Source: Candidatus Altimarinota bacterium (GTDB taxonomy: Bacteria; Patescibacteriota; Gracilibacteria; BD1-5; UBA2023). Taken from it: a DNA stretch of 64,000 nt. This document shows positions 19,679-27,362 of this stretch, in pieces; position 1 is the first letter of the stretch; every line of letters starts with the position of its first letter. The stretch spans positions 1 to 64,000 of the forward strand of contig JAQTLR010000004.1 in the NCBI GenBank assembly GCA_028714815.1, in the 5' to 3' direction. The position numbers and the translations under genes are program-made. The notes below the pieces were generated by a model. That model ran no database searches. It had not been told where the DNA came from and worked only from the letters and a program-made list of their open reading frames with translations.

Positions 19679-20020
19679 ATGTTAGAAAAGGTTATGAAAC
19701 GCAAACGACGACAGGTTCGTGTACGTGCGACTATCGTTGGTACTGCTACAAAACCACGTCTCGCGGTGTTTCGGAGCAATACATCCATCTATGCACAGAT
19801 GATCGATGATACTGCTGCAAAAACTCTTTGTGCTGCAAGCGACATGAAAATGACAGCCGGTACAAAACAAGAGTGCGCAACAAAGGTAGGGGAAGAACTT
19901 GCAAAAAAAGCGCTCGCTCTCGGTATCACTACCTGTGTATTCGATCGTGGAGGTTTTCTCTATGCTGGTCGGGTAAAGAAACTTGCTGAAGGAGCACGTT
20001 CCGGAGGACTTCAATTTTAA
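19679..20020 (+). CDS. rplR: 50S ribosomal protein L18 (uL18)
   Basis: 113 aa. RLAVFRSNTSIYAQMIDD, VGEELAKKALALGITTCVFDRGGFLYAGRVKKLAEGARSGGL are conserved. Binds 5S rRNA beside L5. Position after rplF is normal. Confidence 0.97.
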   Translation: MLEKVMKRKRRQVRVRATIVGTATKPRLAVFRSNTSIYAQMIDDTAAKTLCAASDMKMTAGTKQECATKVGEELAKKALALGITTCVFDRGGFLYAGRVKKLAEGARSGGLQF

Positions 20021-20041
20021 TTATTCATTTTTTCCATTTAT

Positions 20042-20770
20042 ATGGTTGATACTAATACTACTGCACCAACTACTCAGGTAAAATCCCAGAGAGACGATCG
20101 TCGTCCAAGGGATGATAAACGCGGAGGGGGATTCAAGGAGGTTGAAAAAGAATTCCAAGAAGAGCTTCTCGGGGTAGATCGGGTTACTCGTGTAACTGCC
20201 GGAGGTCGTCAACTTCGTTTCCGTGCATCCGTGGTTATCGGTAATGGAAAAGGAACCGTCGGTTTCGGTATGGGGAAGGCTGGAGAAGTAGTGGTTGCTA
20301 TCGAGAAGGCGGTTCGTGATGCAAAGAAGAATCTTCTTTCATTCAATATCGTTGATGGAACTATCGCTCATGATCTCACTGCAAACTACAAGGCAGCGAA
20401 TATTTTCATCCATCCTGCCTCTAAGGGAACCGGGCTTATCGCCGGAGGTTCTGCTCGTAAGGTGTTTGCGGTTGCCGGTATCAAGGATATTCTTGCAAAA
20501 CAACGTGGAGGGAACAATCCTATCACCAATGCACGGGTTACTATGAAGGCACTCGCCGGTCTCAAGAAGGTAACGAAGGTTGTTCCGAAAGCAACTCCTG
20601 TTACAACTTCCGAAGAAGGGAAACCAGAGGCGCCGAAAGCGGTTCCTGTTGCAGTAGAGGTAGCTAAGGAGGCTCCTGCTAAAAAGACTCCTGCTGCCAA
20701 GACAACTACGAAAGCGGCTCCTGCTGCCAAGAAAGCACCAGCAAAACCTAAGGCTAAAAAAGCGGAATAA
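20042..20770 (+). CDS. rpsE: 30S ribosomal protein S5 (uS5) with a long Ala/Lys/Pro tail
   Basis: 242 aa against the usual 160-170. The core is intact: VTRVTAGGRQLRFRASVVIGNGKGTVGFGMGKAGEV and the C-domain KGTGLIAGGSARKVFAVAGIKDILAK. Residues from about 175 onward form a low-complexity extension rich in Ala, Lys, Pro, Thr and Val, with blocks such as PAKKTPAAKTTTKAAP, probably disordered. S5 secures decoding accuracy. rplO follows directly; rpmD (L30), which normally lies between them, is absent, as in other CPR bacteria. Confidence 0.96.
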   Translation: MVDTNTTAPTTQVKSQRDDRRPRDDKRGGGFKEVEKEFQEELLGVDRVTRVTAGGRQLRFRASVVIGNGKGTVGFGMGKAGEVVVAIEKAVRDAKKNLLSFNIVDGTIAHDLTANYKAANIFIHPASKGTGLIAGGSARKVFAVAGIKDILAKQRGGNNPITNARVTMKALAGLKKVTKVVPKATPVTTSEEGKPEAPKAVPVAVEVAKEAPAKKTPAAKTTTKAAPAAKKAPAKPKAKKAE

Positions 20771-20797
20771 TTTTTTTCAATAACTAACAACCATACT

Positions 20798-21253
20798 ATG
20801 CTCTCTCACAACACTATAGAGTCTGCTCCAAATTCTCGTACGCCTCGCATGCGAGTAGGTCGAGGGGTCGGTTCTGGAAAAGGAGGTACTTCCGGTCGTG
20901 GAAACGGTGGACAGAACTCCCGAACAGGACGAGGAAAATTCAATGCGGCATTTGAAGGAGGACAAACTCCTCTCTTCAGACGGCTCCCGAAGAAACGCGG
21001 ATTCACGGCTCATGCTCCGAATGTATTCTCTATCTTGAATGTTTCCACACTCGAGAAGCTTGCTTCAGAAGGGGTTACGACCATCGATAGCGAAGTGTTG
21101 GCACAGAAAGGTCTTATCCCGAATATCGGAGCGCTTATCAAGCTTCTTGGAAATGGAGAAATTACCGCAAAGGTAACGGTTCGAATCCATAAAGCTTCCG
21201 CTCAGGCTCAGGAAAAAGTCACTAAAGCCGGAGGAACGGTGGAACTCCTCTAA
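20798..21253 (+). CDS. rplO: 50S ribosomal protein L15 (uL15)
   Basis: 151 aa. Glycine/arginine-rich N-terminus MRVGRGVGSGKGGTSGRGNGGQNSRTG and FEGGQTPLFRRLPKKRGF, then the globular C-terminal domain ending in KASAQAQEKVTKAGGTVELL. Last gene before the terminator at 21267. Confidence 0.97.
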   Translation: MLSHNTIESAPNSRTPRMRVGRGVGSGKGGTSGRGNGGQNSRTGRGKFNAAFEGGQTPLFRRLPKKRGFTAHAPNVFSILNVSTLEKLASEGVTTIDSEVLAQKGLIPNIGALIKLLGNGEITAKVTVRIHKASAQAQEKVTKAGGTVELL

Positions 21254-21266
21254 TCGCTTCTATCCG

Positions 21267-21300
21267 AAATCCCCTTCTCAGCGATGAGAAGGGGATTTTT
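21267..21300 (+). terminator. Terminator of the ribosomal operon
   Basis: Perfect 14-bp stem AAATCCCCTTCTCA/TGAGAAGGGGATTT with a GCGA tetraloop and T-run, 13 nt after the rplO stop. It separates the ribosomal operon from secY. Confidence 0.92.
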
Positions 21301-21325
21301 ATGCCCCGCTTTTGGAGTAATAAAC

Positions 21326-21353
21326 TTGACTAACGCACACTTTTTCATACAAT
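21326..21353 (+). promoter_or_regulatory. secY promoter
   Basis: TTGACT (21326-21331), 16 nt, TACAAT (21348-21353): the same -10 and spacing as the ribosomal operon promoter at 12052. It lies between the terminator and the secY start, so secY is independently transcribed. Confidence 0.75.
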
Positions 21354-21394
21354 CCGAGCGTTCAATATACCTTTTATCTCTATCATACCACTCT

Positions 21395-22714
21395 ATGATC
21401 CTCAAAAATATTTCCCGTATCTGGAAATCCTCCGATGTAAAGAAGAAAATCCTTGTTACACTCGGTATCATCGTACTGTATAAGTTCCTTTCCATCATAC
21501 CGGTTCCTGGAGTGAATACGACCGCGCTCCTTTCGATCAAGGATTTCCTTGCGGCCAATCAAGGACTCGCGTTTTTCAGTTCCCTCATGGGTGGAGGTCT
21601 CGAACATTTCTCTATCGTTCTCATGGGTCTTGCTCCGTATATCAATGCGGTCATCATCATGCAGCTCTTGGCGGTCATCGTCCCACAGCTCGAGGCGATG
21701 AAGAAAGAGGGGGAGCAAGGACAGAAGAAAATCAATAACTACACCCGATGGGTGACCGTTCCTCTCGCATTTGCGCAGAGTTACGGGATGATCATCCTCC
21801 TCAATACCTTGATCGGTGGCGGAGGGAAGATCATGGATGTAGGGAATTTCTGGGGAGTAGTCCTTCCTGCTATGCTTTTCATTACCGCAGGAACCCTCTT
21901 CCTCATGTGGCTCGGGGAAGTGATCAATGAGTCAGGGATCGGAAACGGAAGTTCCATGATCATCTTCGCCGGAGTCCTTGCTGGAGTTCCTTCCCATATC
22001 ATGCAGTATATCTCTGTCGGAAACTATCCGCTTCTTGCTGTTCTGACCGTTATGACTCTCGGAGTCGTGTATATCATCATCAAGTTTACGGAAGGGTTCC
22101 GGAAGATCCCTCTCATCTATACCCGTACCGGACGTGACGAGAAATCCTATTTCCCGATCCGTGTGAATCAAGCCGGGATGATACCGATCATTTTCGCGGT
22201 CTCCATCGTAACATTCCCTGCTCTTATCGGACAGGTTCTCGCGAATCGAGGATCCGGGAGATCCGTTCAGATCGGACAATTCCTTCTGGATTACTTCTCT
22301 ATGAATAATCCGAGCTGGTTGTATATCGTCATATATTTCTTGCTCGTTCTCGGATTCTCTTTCTTTTACATCTCTATAGTATTCAATACAGAGGAAGTAG
22401 CAGAGAGCATTCAAAAACGTGGTGGATATATCCCAGGAGTCCGTCCAGGACGGGAGACTGCGGAGTATCTTGAGAAGACTTCCCTGCATCTGAATCTCTA
22501 TGGAGGTTCATTCCTCGCGCTCATAGCGGTATTCCCCTACCTTATGTCGAAGCTGAACGGAGTCATCCAGATCATCGATACTTCCGGTTCTGGAGGGAAA
22601 ATCGACTTTCTTATCTCCGGGGCGGGACTCATCATCGTTGTCGGGGTGGTTCTCGAACTGATCCGACGGGTGGATACGGAGCTCAAGAGCTATGATTACA
22701 AGAAGTTCTTCTAG
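21395..22714 (+). CDS. secY: Preprotein translocase subunit SecY
   Basis: Channel of the Sec translocon in the cytoplasmic membrane, 439 aa, ten membrane segments expected. Conserved are PVPGVNTTAL (loop after TM1), LAPYINAVIIMQL, NEEVAES-type NTEEVAESIQKRGGYIPGVRPGRETAEYL and the C-terminal LELIRRVDTELKSYDY. Open upstream to 21284, but ATG 21395 gives the normal N-terminus MILKNISRIWKSSDVKKKIL. No TGA in frame. adk and map, which often follow secY, are not here; adk is at 31627. Confidence 0.97.
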   Translation: MILKNISRIWKSSDVKKKILVTLGIIVLYKFLSIIPVPGVNTTALLSIKDFLAANQGLAFFSSLMGGGLEHFSIVLMGLAPYINAVIIMQLLAVIVPQLEAMKKEGEQGQKKINNYTRWVTVPLAFAQSYGMIILLNTLIGGGGKIMDVGNFWGVVLPAMLFITAGTLFLMWLGEVINESGIGNGSSMIIFAGVLAGVPSHIMQYISVGNYPLLAVLTVMTLGVVYIIIKFTEGFRKIPLIYTRTGRDEKSYFPIRVNQAGMIPIIFAVSIVTFPALIGQVLANRGSGRSVQIGQFLLDYFSMNNPSWLYIVIYFLLVLGFSFFYISIVFNTEEVAESIQKRGGYIPGVRPGRETAEYLEKTSLHLNLYGGSFLALIAVFPYLMSKLNGVIQIIDTSGSGGKIDFLISGAGLIIVVGVVLELIRRVDTELKSYDYKKFF

Positions 22715-22715
22715 G

Positions 22716-22835
22716 GAAATATGAAATAACTTCAATCTTTGCACTCAAACTTTACGATCCTCGCTCTCCGTACAAGCCGTACGGTTCGCTTTGGTTCGCA
22801 GTTTTCATACAAATATTATCGTTCTTTCATATTTC
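22716..22835 (+). repeat. Stop-codon-linked hairpin element, copy 1 (after secY)
   Basis: 120 nt starting one base after the secY stop. The ends are inverted repeats (GAAATATGAAA / TTTCATATTTC). The centre carries the family core: CCTCGCTCTCCGTA, a CCGTAC/GTACGG hairpin, then CGGTTCGCTTTGGTTCGC. Copies at 26271 and 51713 share the core but have different, still complementary, ends. It lies between secY and its terminator, so it is in the 3' UTR. Confidence 0.7.
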
Positions 22836-22853
22836 TATAAGTATGATGGAGAG

Positions 22854-22892
22854 AATCCGACTTCATCCGTGAGTCGGATTTTTCTTTTTTTT
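22854..22892 (+). terminator. secY terminator
   Basis: Hairpin AATCCGACT-tcatccgtg-AGTCGGATT followed by a run of T with one C. Confidence 0.9.
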
Positions 22893-22951
22893 CAATACTA
22901 GCGTGTTTGTGTTTTGGAAAATAAAATGATCATAAACAAAATCGGGTTTTT

Positions 22952-23066
22952 AGGGGTAAAACTGCCCGAGGCCGATGATAAATAGTTTATATGTTGCTAT
23001 AAAGCGAGTTTTTTACCCCTGAAAGCTTTTGGTACTTTTGGCTACAAAAGTATGATAATGAAAAGC
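22952..23066 (+). ncRNA. Possible structured leader RNA upstream of dnaQ
   Basis: AGGGGTAAAA (22952-22961) is exactly complementary to TTTTACCCCT (23011-23020). Right after it GCTTTT (23025-23030) pairs with AAAAGC (23061-23066) around an inner hairpin TACTTTTG-gcta-CAAAAGTA (23033-23052). The structure ends 32 nt before the dnaQ start and is not followed by a T-run. It could be a regulatory leader; no known riboswitch class is recognised. The remainder of the gap 22893-23098 has no gene. Confidence 0.4.
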
Positions 23067-23098
23067 AATTCTTATAATTTTCATCTTTCCTTCTTATT

Positions 23099-23701
23099 AT
23101 GAAAGCATTCGTATTCGATACGGAAACCACCGGACTTACGGTGAAGAATGGGAATCTCGACGAACAGCCGTATGTGGTACAGTTTGCGGGAATCCTCGGG
23201 GAGGTCGACAAGGTGAGCGGGTTCATCGAACTTGACCGTATCGATGTCCTCGTAAAGCCGCGCATCGCTATCCCCTTCGCTGCGTCGCAGGTACACGGTA
23301 TCTATGATCGCGATGTGGAAAACGCTCCCTATATCGAAGAGGTGATGGATCGGATTCTCCGATATTTGAATACCACCGATATCGTCGTGGGGCATAATAT
23401 CGAGTACGATGAGGAGGTGATCCGATCCGAACTCAAACGGCTCGGGAGAGATGGGGATTATCAACCCATCAAACGGGTCTGTACCATGCGTGGCTCTACT
23501 GATTATTGCAAGCTCCAGGGGCGAGGGTTTTCCTTCAAGCCGCCGAAGCTTTCCGAACTCTATAAACACCTTTTCGGAGAATGGTTCGAAGGGGCTCACA
23601 ACGCGATGGTCGATGTGGAAGCGACGACCCGCGCATTCGGAGAACTTGTGAAACGCGGAGCGATCGAGCTCGAAGAGACGAAAGTGATGCGATTATTCTA
23701 A
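23099..23701 (+). CDS. dnaQ: DnaQ-like 3'-5' exonuclease (DNA polymerase III epsilon type)
   Basis: 200 aa DEDDh exonuclease. ExoI VFDTETTGL (residues 5-13) gives the first Asp and Glu, ExoII VVGHNIEYDEEVI the second Asp, and ExoIII GAHNAMVDVEAT the His and final Asp. It has no C-terminal polymerase-binding extension, so it may be the proofreading subunit or a stand-alone exonuclease. First gene of a probable dnaQ-dnaJ-zinc ribbon run; dnaJ begins 17 nt later. Confidence 0.9.
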   Translation: MKAFVFDTETTGLTVKNGNLDEQPYVVQFAGILGEVDKVSGFIELDRIDVLVKPRIAIPFAASQVHGIYDRDVENAPYIEEVMDRILRYLNTTDIVVGHNIEYDEEVIRSELKRLGRDGDYQPIKRVCTMRGSTDYCKLQGRGFSFKPPKLSELYKHLFGEWFEGAHNAMVDVEATTRAFGELVKRGAIELEETKVMRLF

Positions 23702-23718
23702 AAAACTAATAATTTTCT

Positions 23719-24822
23719 ATGGCATACGAATTCTATGAAATCCTCGGAGTTTCGCGCGATGTCAGTGCAGAGGAACTTAAACGTGCCTACCGCAAGAAGG
23801 CGATGGAGGTGCATCCGGACCGGCACGGCGGAGACAAGGAAAAAGAGACCCTCTTCAAGGAGGTGAACGAAGCCTATGCGACTCTCTCTGATCCGCAGAA
23901 ACGGGCACACTACGACCGATTCGGGACCAGTGATATGGGTGGTGGTTTCGGGCAGGGCGGATTCCATACAGATATGGATTTCTCGGATATCTTCGAGTCT
24001 TTTTTCGGTGGCGGATTCCAGGGTGGTGGATCCCGACGGAGGTCTACTGGGGTGGAAGGGGAAGATATCGAGATCCGGGTCAAGCTCGATTTCGCGGAAG
24101 CGCTCTCGGGACTGAAGAAGGTCGTGTCCTATAACCGGAAAGCGGTATGTACAGAGTGTGCCGGAACCGGTGCGAAAAAAGGGACCGAGCCGAAGGAATG
24201 TACACAGTGTCACGGAGCAGGACAGGTTCGCAGACGGACCCAGACCATCTTCGGAGTCATGGAACAGACCGGAATCTGTGACAAATGTCACGGAACCGGG
24301 AAGATCATCATGGATAAGTGTACCACGTGTCATGGAGAGCGACGGGAAAGTATTAAAATTGAGAAAGAGATCGATATCCCGGCGGGAATCGACGACGGGA
24401 TGACGATCAAAGTCCGAGGAGAAGGGAATGACGGAATCGGATCGGGTGCCGGGGACCTCTATTTGAGCTTCAGTATCCCGGATAGTATCGATGGGCTCAC
24501 GAGAGAGGATACGAATCTCTTCTATACGATCGAAATCGATCCCGTGGAGGCGGTTCTTGGCGTAAAGAAGACACTGAAACTCCCGGTTCTCGGAGAACGG
24601 ACTCTCGAAATCAAAGCAGGAACCCAGCATGGTGAAGTTCTCAAATTCAAGGGAGATGGAGTGAAACATATCTCCAAGGACCAGAAGGGGGACCTCTTCA
24701 TTACGGTCCATATCAGGATCCCAACTCATCTCACGAAGAAGGAGCGCGAACTCTACCATGAGATCGCGAGCGAAAAGAAAATCGAAGTTGCGGAGGATGG
24801 AATTTTAAGTAAACTCTTTTAA
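23719..24822 (+). CDS. dnaJ: Chaperone protein DnaJ
   Basis: Hsp40 co-chaperone that stimulates DnaK ATPase, 367 aa. J-domain 1-66 with HPD (in VHPDRHGGDK), Gly/Phe region about 72-110, zinc domain with four Cys repeats CTECAGTG, CTQCHGAG, CDKCHGTG and CTTCHGER (the last lacks the final glycine), then two substrate-binding beta domains. dnaK and grpE are not in the window. No in-frame TGA. Confidence 0.97.
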   Translation: MAYEFYEILGVSRDVSAEELKRAYRKKAMEVHPDRHGGDKEKETLFKEVNEAYATLSDPQKRAHYDRFGTSDMGGGFGQGGFHTDMDFSDIFESFFGGGFQGGGSRRRSTGVEGEDIEIRVKLDFAEALSGLKKVVSYNRKAVCTECAGTGAKKGTEPKECTQCHGAGQVRRRTQTIFGVMEQTGICDKCHGTGKIIMDKCTTCHGERRESIKIEKEIDIPAGIDDGMTIKVRGEGNDGIGSGAGDLYLSFSIPDSIDGLTREDTNLFYTIEIDPVEAVLGVKKTLKLPVLGERTLEIKAGTQHGEVLKFKGDGVKHISKDQKGDLFITVHIRIPTHLTKKERELYHEIASEKKIEVAEDGILSKLF

Positions 24823-24864
24823 GAAAATACGGAGGGGGATATTAATTTCTAATTCTCAGTCATC

Positions 24865-25095
24865 ATGGCTTCCTACAATGATCTCGTCAATATTCCGACC
24901 TTTGAAAAGAGGAAGGAAGAGTTTCTCCAAGAGCGGGGAGAAGTGACCTTCTACTGCCGTGATTGCCAGAAAAATGTGGAGGCCATCCGATTGAATCCGG
25001 ATAAGTACCTCTATGAATGTCCGATCTGCAAGGGGAAACATATCTCCATCGGAACGGAAAGCTCGGTGAAGGAGGTGTACTCCCGAAAAAGATAG
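24865..25095 (+). CDS. Small zinc-ribbon protein, function unknown
   Basis: 76 aa. Two Cys pairs, CRDC and CPIC, spaced about 24 residues apart form a likely zinc ribbon, after a short charged helix (FEKRKEEFLQERGE) and before a basic tail. Not recognised further. It follows dnaJ by 42 nt and precedes the ATP synthase promoter, so it ends the dnaQ-dnaJ run. The Cys spacing makes it real rather than a chance frame. Confidence 0.75.
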   Translation: MASYNDLVNIPTFEKRKEEFLQERGEVTFYCRDCQKNVEAIRLNPDKYLYECPICKGKHISIGTESSVKEVYSRKR

Positions 25096-25104
25096 GATTT
25101 CCAT

Positions 25105-25132
25105 TTGCTTTTTGCACCCTTTTCTCTATAAT
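25105..25132 (+). promoter_or_regulatory. Putative promoter of the ATP synthase operon
   Basis: TTGCTT (25105-25110), 16 nt, TATAAT (25127-25132), 29 nt before the atpB start. Confidence 0.6.
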
Positions 25133-25161
25133 TACCGCGATTTTAACCGTTTTCTTGATTC

Positions 25162-25959
25162 ATGTCCGCGACCGAAACAACCACCACCACTTCCGAAGTC
25201 CACGCTGGACCGCATATTCCGACCCTCAAAGGAGAGCCGGTTTTCGGTTTTGTCACGACTACGCTCCTTTCGATGTGGATATTCATGGCGGTGCTCTTTG
25301 TAATGGTCTTCTTCGTGAATCGGGCGGTTCGATTGAACCGATTCGGGCGGCTTCGGCTCCTCTTTCAGGAACTCATCCGATTCATGCGTTCGGGATTCAA
25401 CTCCGTTCTCGATAACGAAGAATTCGCTCGCAAGAATTTCTTCATCATCGCGACTGTAGCGATATTCATCGTCTTTGCCAATATCTTCGGACTCACGCTC
25501 GAAGTCATCGGAGCGTTCGTTCCGGGAGCCATCCACTATCTTCGACCGATCACTTCCGATCTCTCGACCACTCTGGTTCTCGCGCTCTTCACGATCGGAC
25601 TCGCACAATTCTATCATACCCGGACCAAGGGAACCTGGCTTCACTTCCGCGGATACCTCTGCAATTTCACTGGACCGCATATCGGTGCGAAGATCGGGAA
25701 TATGCTCTTCGGGTGGCTCCATATCATCTCCGAGCTTTCCCGTATCCTCTCGCTCTCGTTCCGACTCTTCGGAAATATCTTCGCGGGGATTATTTTGATC
25801 TCGGTCATCACCTTTCTGAGCGGAGAGTTTCTGAAATTCCCGATCCTCGGACCGGTTCCATTCTTCCTGTATGAGATTTTCGTCGCACTCTTCCAGGGGT
25901 TCATCTTTACATTGCTCATGTTGGTATATTTCAAGGAATCGCAGGAAACACATCACTAA
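25162..25959 (+). CDS. atpB: ATP synthase F0 subunit a
   Basis: Membrane stator subunit carrying the proton half-channels, 265 aa. About five membrane helices. The essential arginine region is LSRILSLSFRLFGNIFAG (R of SFRLFGN), and the C-terminal helix ends in ALFQGFIFTLLMLVYF. N-terminus is extended and threonine-rich (SATETTTTTSEVHAG). First gene of the atp cluster; atpE follows after 100 nt. No atpI is seen upstream. Confidence 0.95.
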   Translation: MSATETTTTTSEVHAGPHIPTLKGEPVFGFVTTTLLSMWIFMAVLFVMVFFVNRAVRLNRFGRLRLLFQELIRFMRSGFNSVLDNEEFARKNFFIIATVAIFIVFANIFGLTLEVIGAFVPGAIHYLRPITSDLSTTLVLALFTIGLAQFYHTRTKGTWLHFRGYLCNFTGPHIGAKIGNMLFGWLHIISELSRILSLSFRLFGNIFAGIILISVITFLSGEFLKFPILGPVPFFLYEIFVALFQGFIFTLLMLVYFKESQETHH

Positions 25960-26059
25960 TCAGGTTTAGCACCTGATCTCTGATTTCTCTTAGAGAAGCC
26001 AGAGATTAGAAGCTAAGTAGCTTTTAATTCAATTTATTTATCATTAAATTTTTTCTACT

Positions 26060-26272
26060 ATGGAATCACATGCACTTGCTATGGCACTCGTCATCGGACT
26101 CGGACTTATCGGAGCCGGTATCGGTCTTGGACTCGTTGGAAGCGGAGCGATGGAAGCGATCGGACGAAATCCGAACGCGAAGAAATCCCTCATTATCGAG
26201 ATGTTCCTATTCCTCGGGGTCATCGAGGCACTGGCGATATTCGGTATTGCCATGGCCTTCGTTATTAAGTAG
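26060..26272 (+). CDS. atpE: ATP synthase F0 subunit c
   Basis: Proteolipid of the rotor ring, 70 aa. Two hydrophobic helices joined by the polar loop GRNPNAKK. Helix 1 has the glycine-rich GLGLIGAGIGLGLVGSGA; helix 2 has the ion-binding glutamate in LGVIEALAIFG. The sodium signature (Gln in helix 1, Ser/Thr after the Glu) is missing, which points to protons. Its TAG stop overlaps the first bases of a hairpin element (26271-26389). Confidence 0.96.
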   Translation: MESHALAMALVIGLGLIGAGIGLGLVGSGAMEAIGRNPNAKKSLIIEMFLFLGVIEALAIFGIAMAFVIK

Positions 26273-26389
26273 TCTCTGCAAAATGCGAACTTCACGTTCA
26301 AATCTTGCGTTTCCTCGTTCACCGTAGCACTGCTACGATTCACTCCAGTACGCGATTTTTACGCGAATTTCATCATTTTTCAGGAGACT
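26271..26389 (+). repeat. Stop-codon-linked hairpin element, copy 2 (between atpE and atpF)
   Basis: 119 nt beginning within the atpE stop codon. Terminal stem AGTCTC..AAAATG / CATTTTT..GAGACT. Core: CCTCGTTCACCGTA, hairpin CGTAGC-act-GCTACG, then CGATTCACTCCAGTACGC. An inner stem pairs AAATC..GCGT with ACGC.GATTT. No T-run follows, so read-through into atpF is expected. Confidence 0.75.
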
Positions 26390-26428
26390 CCCTAGGCTTC
26401 TTTTATAGACTCATCTCACTCACTTTTT

Positions 26429-26905
26429 ATGGATCAACTCGCACAATTCGTCGATTGGAAAGTAATGCTCGTGCAGGTCGTGAACTTCGCGATCATCTTT
26501 TACGTGCTCACGAAGTTCGTTTTCAAACCGCTCATCGCCTACCTCGATGCCGAGGATGCGAAACGCGCGAAGATCGACTCGCTCGCTACCGATATAGAGG
26601 CCCAGAAGCTCGAAGCGGATAAATCCGCACGTGAAGTACTCGATCGTGCCCGCCAGGAGGCGACCGCGATCAAGGCCCAAGCCGAGGTGCTCGCCAAGAA
26701 AGAGTCGTCTTTGATGATCTCCCGTGCCAATGAGGAGATTATTGAGATGAAAGCGAAAGCTGAGCTCGACCTCGCCAACGCCCACAAGCAACTCGAGACT
26801 GCCATGAAGGATCGGATCCTCACGATTGCGCTCTCTCTCAACGAAAAACTCTTCGGGAAGAAGGAATCGAATGTTGATTTCATCAAGCAGGCGATGAAGG
26901 AATAA
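26429..26905 (+). CDS. atpF: ATP synthase F0 subunit b
   Basis: Peripheral stalk subunit, 158 aa. One N-terminal membrane helix (VMLVQVVNFAIIFYVLTKF, about 11-29) with FKPL at its end, then a long charged coiled coil to the C-terminus (ARQEATAIKAQAEVLAKKE). Typical length. Separated from atpE by the 119-nt hairpin element. Confidence 0.93.
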   Translation: MDQLAQFVDWKVMLVQVVNFAIIFYVLTKFVFKPLIAYLDAEDAKRAKIDSLATDIEAQKLEADKSAREVLDRARQEATAIKAQAEVLAKKESSLMISRANEEIIEMKAKAELDLANAHKQLETAMKDRILTIALSLNEKLFGKKESNVDFIKQAMKE

Positions 26906-26971
26906 TTTCCCTCACCCAGAGCCTTCTCCTTTCTACGAGAAAGGGTTATAATCTCATAATTAGTATTTTCC

Positions 26972-27316
26972 ATGGACCTCTCCACCCACTCCAAATTCGA
27001 ACTCACGACTCTCCTCAAGAGCCTGAAGTTCTATCGTGCCCTCGAGAAATTCGTCGGGCGACGCGGTCGTGTGATTTTCGCACGCATCCAGTCCGGAGCG
27101 AGGCTCTACCGGGTCGAGTATTTCGGAGAGGAGAATCGAAGCATTCTCGAACCGATTGCTCTCGCTGCATACGCTCGTCACTTCGGAGAGACAATTGAGA
27201 CTGACAAGATTGAATGGAGGCAAAATAACGCCATCCGCGGAGGAATCCGAATATTTGCTGGAGACGACATGATGGACGTATCCTTCCAGGAGGTGGAGAA
27301 TCGATTGAAGAGGTAA
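26972..27316 (+). CDS. atpH: ATP synthase subunit delta, short form
   Basis: 114 aa against the usual 175-180. The C-terminal part matches delta: AIRGGIRIFAGDDMMDVSFQEVENRLKR corresponds to the family pattern GG-x-R-GD-x-DxS-x(5)-L. Most of the N-terminal six-helix domain that binds the alpha-subunit tip is missing or greatly reduced. It lies exactly where atpH belongs, between atpF and atpA, so the assignment is secure despite the length. Confidence 0.8.
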   Translation: MDLSTHSKFELTTLLKSLKFYRALEKFVGRRGRVIFARIQSGARLYRVEYFGEENRSILEPIALAAYARHFGETIETDKIEWRQNNAIRGGIRIFAGDDMMDVSFQEVENRLKR

Positions 27317-27362
27317 TTTCAGCTAACCAATAACCAAAAACTATTCACTAATAACCATTTTT

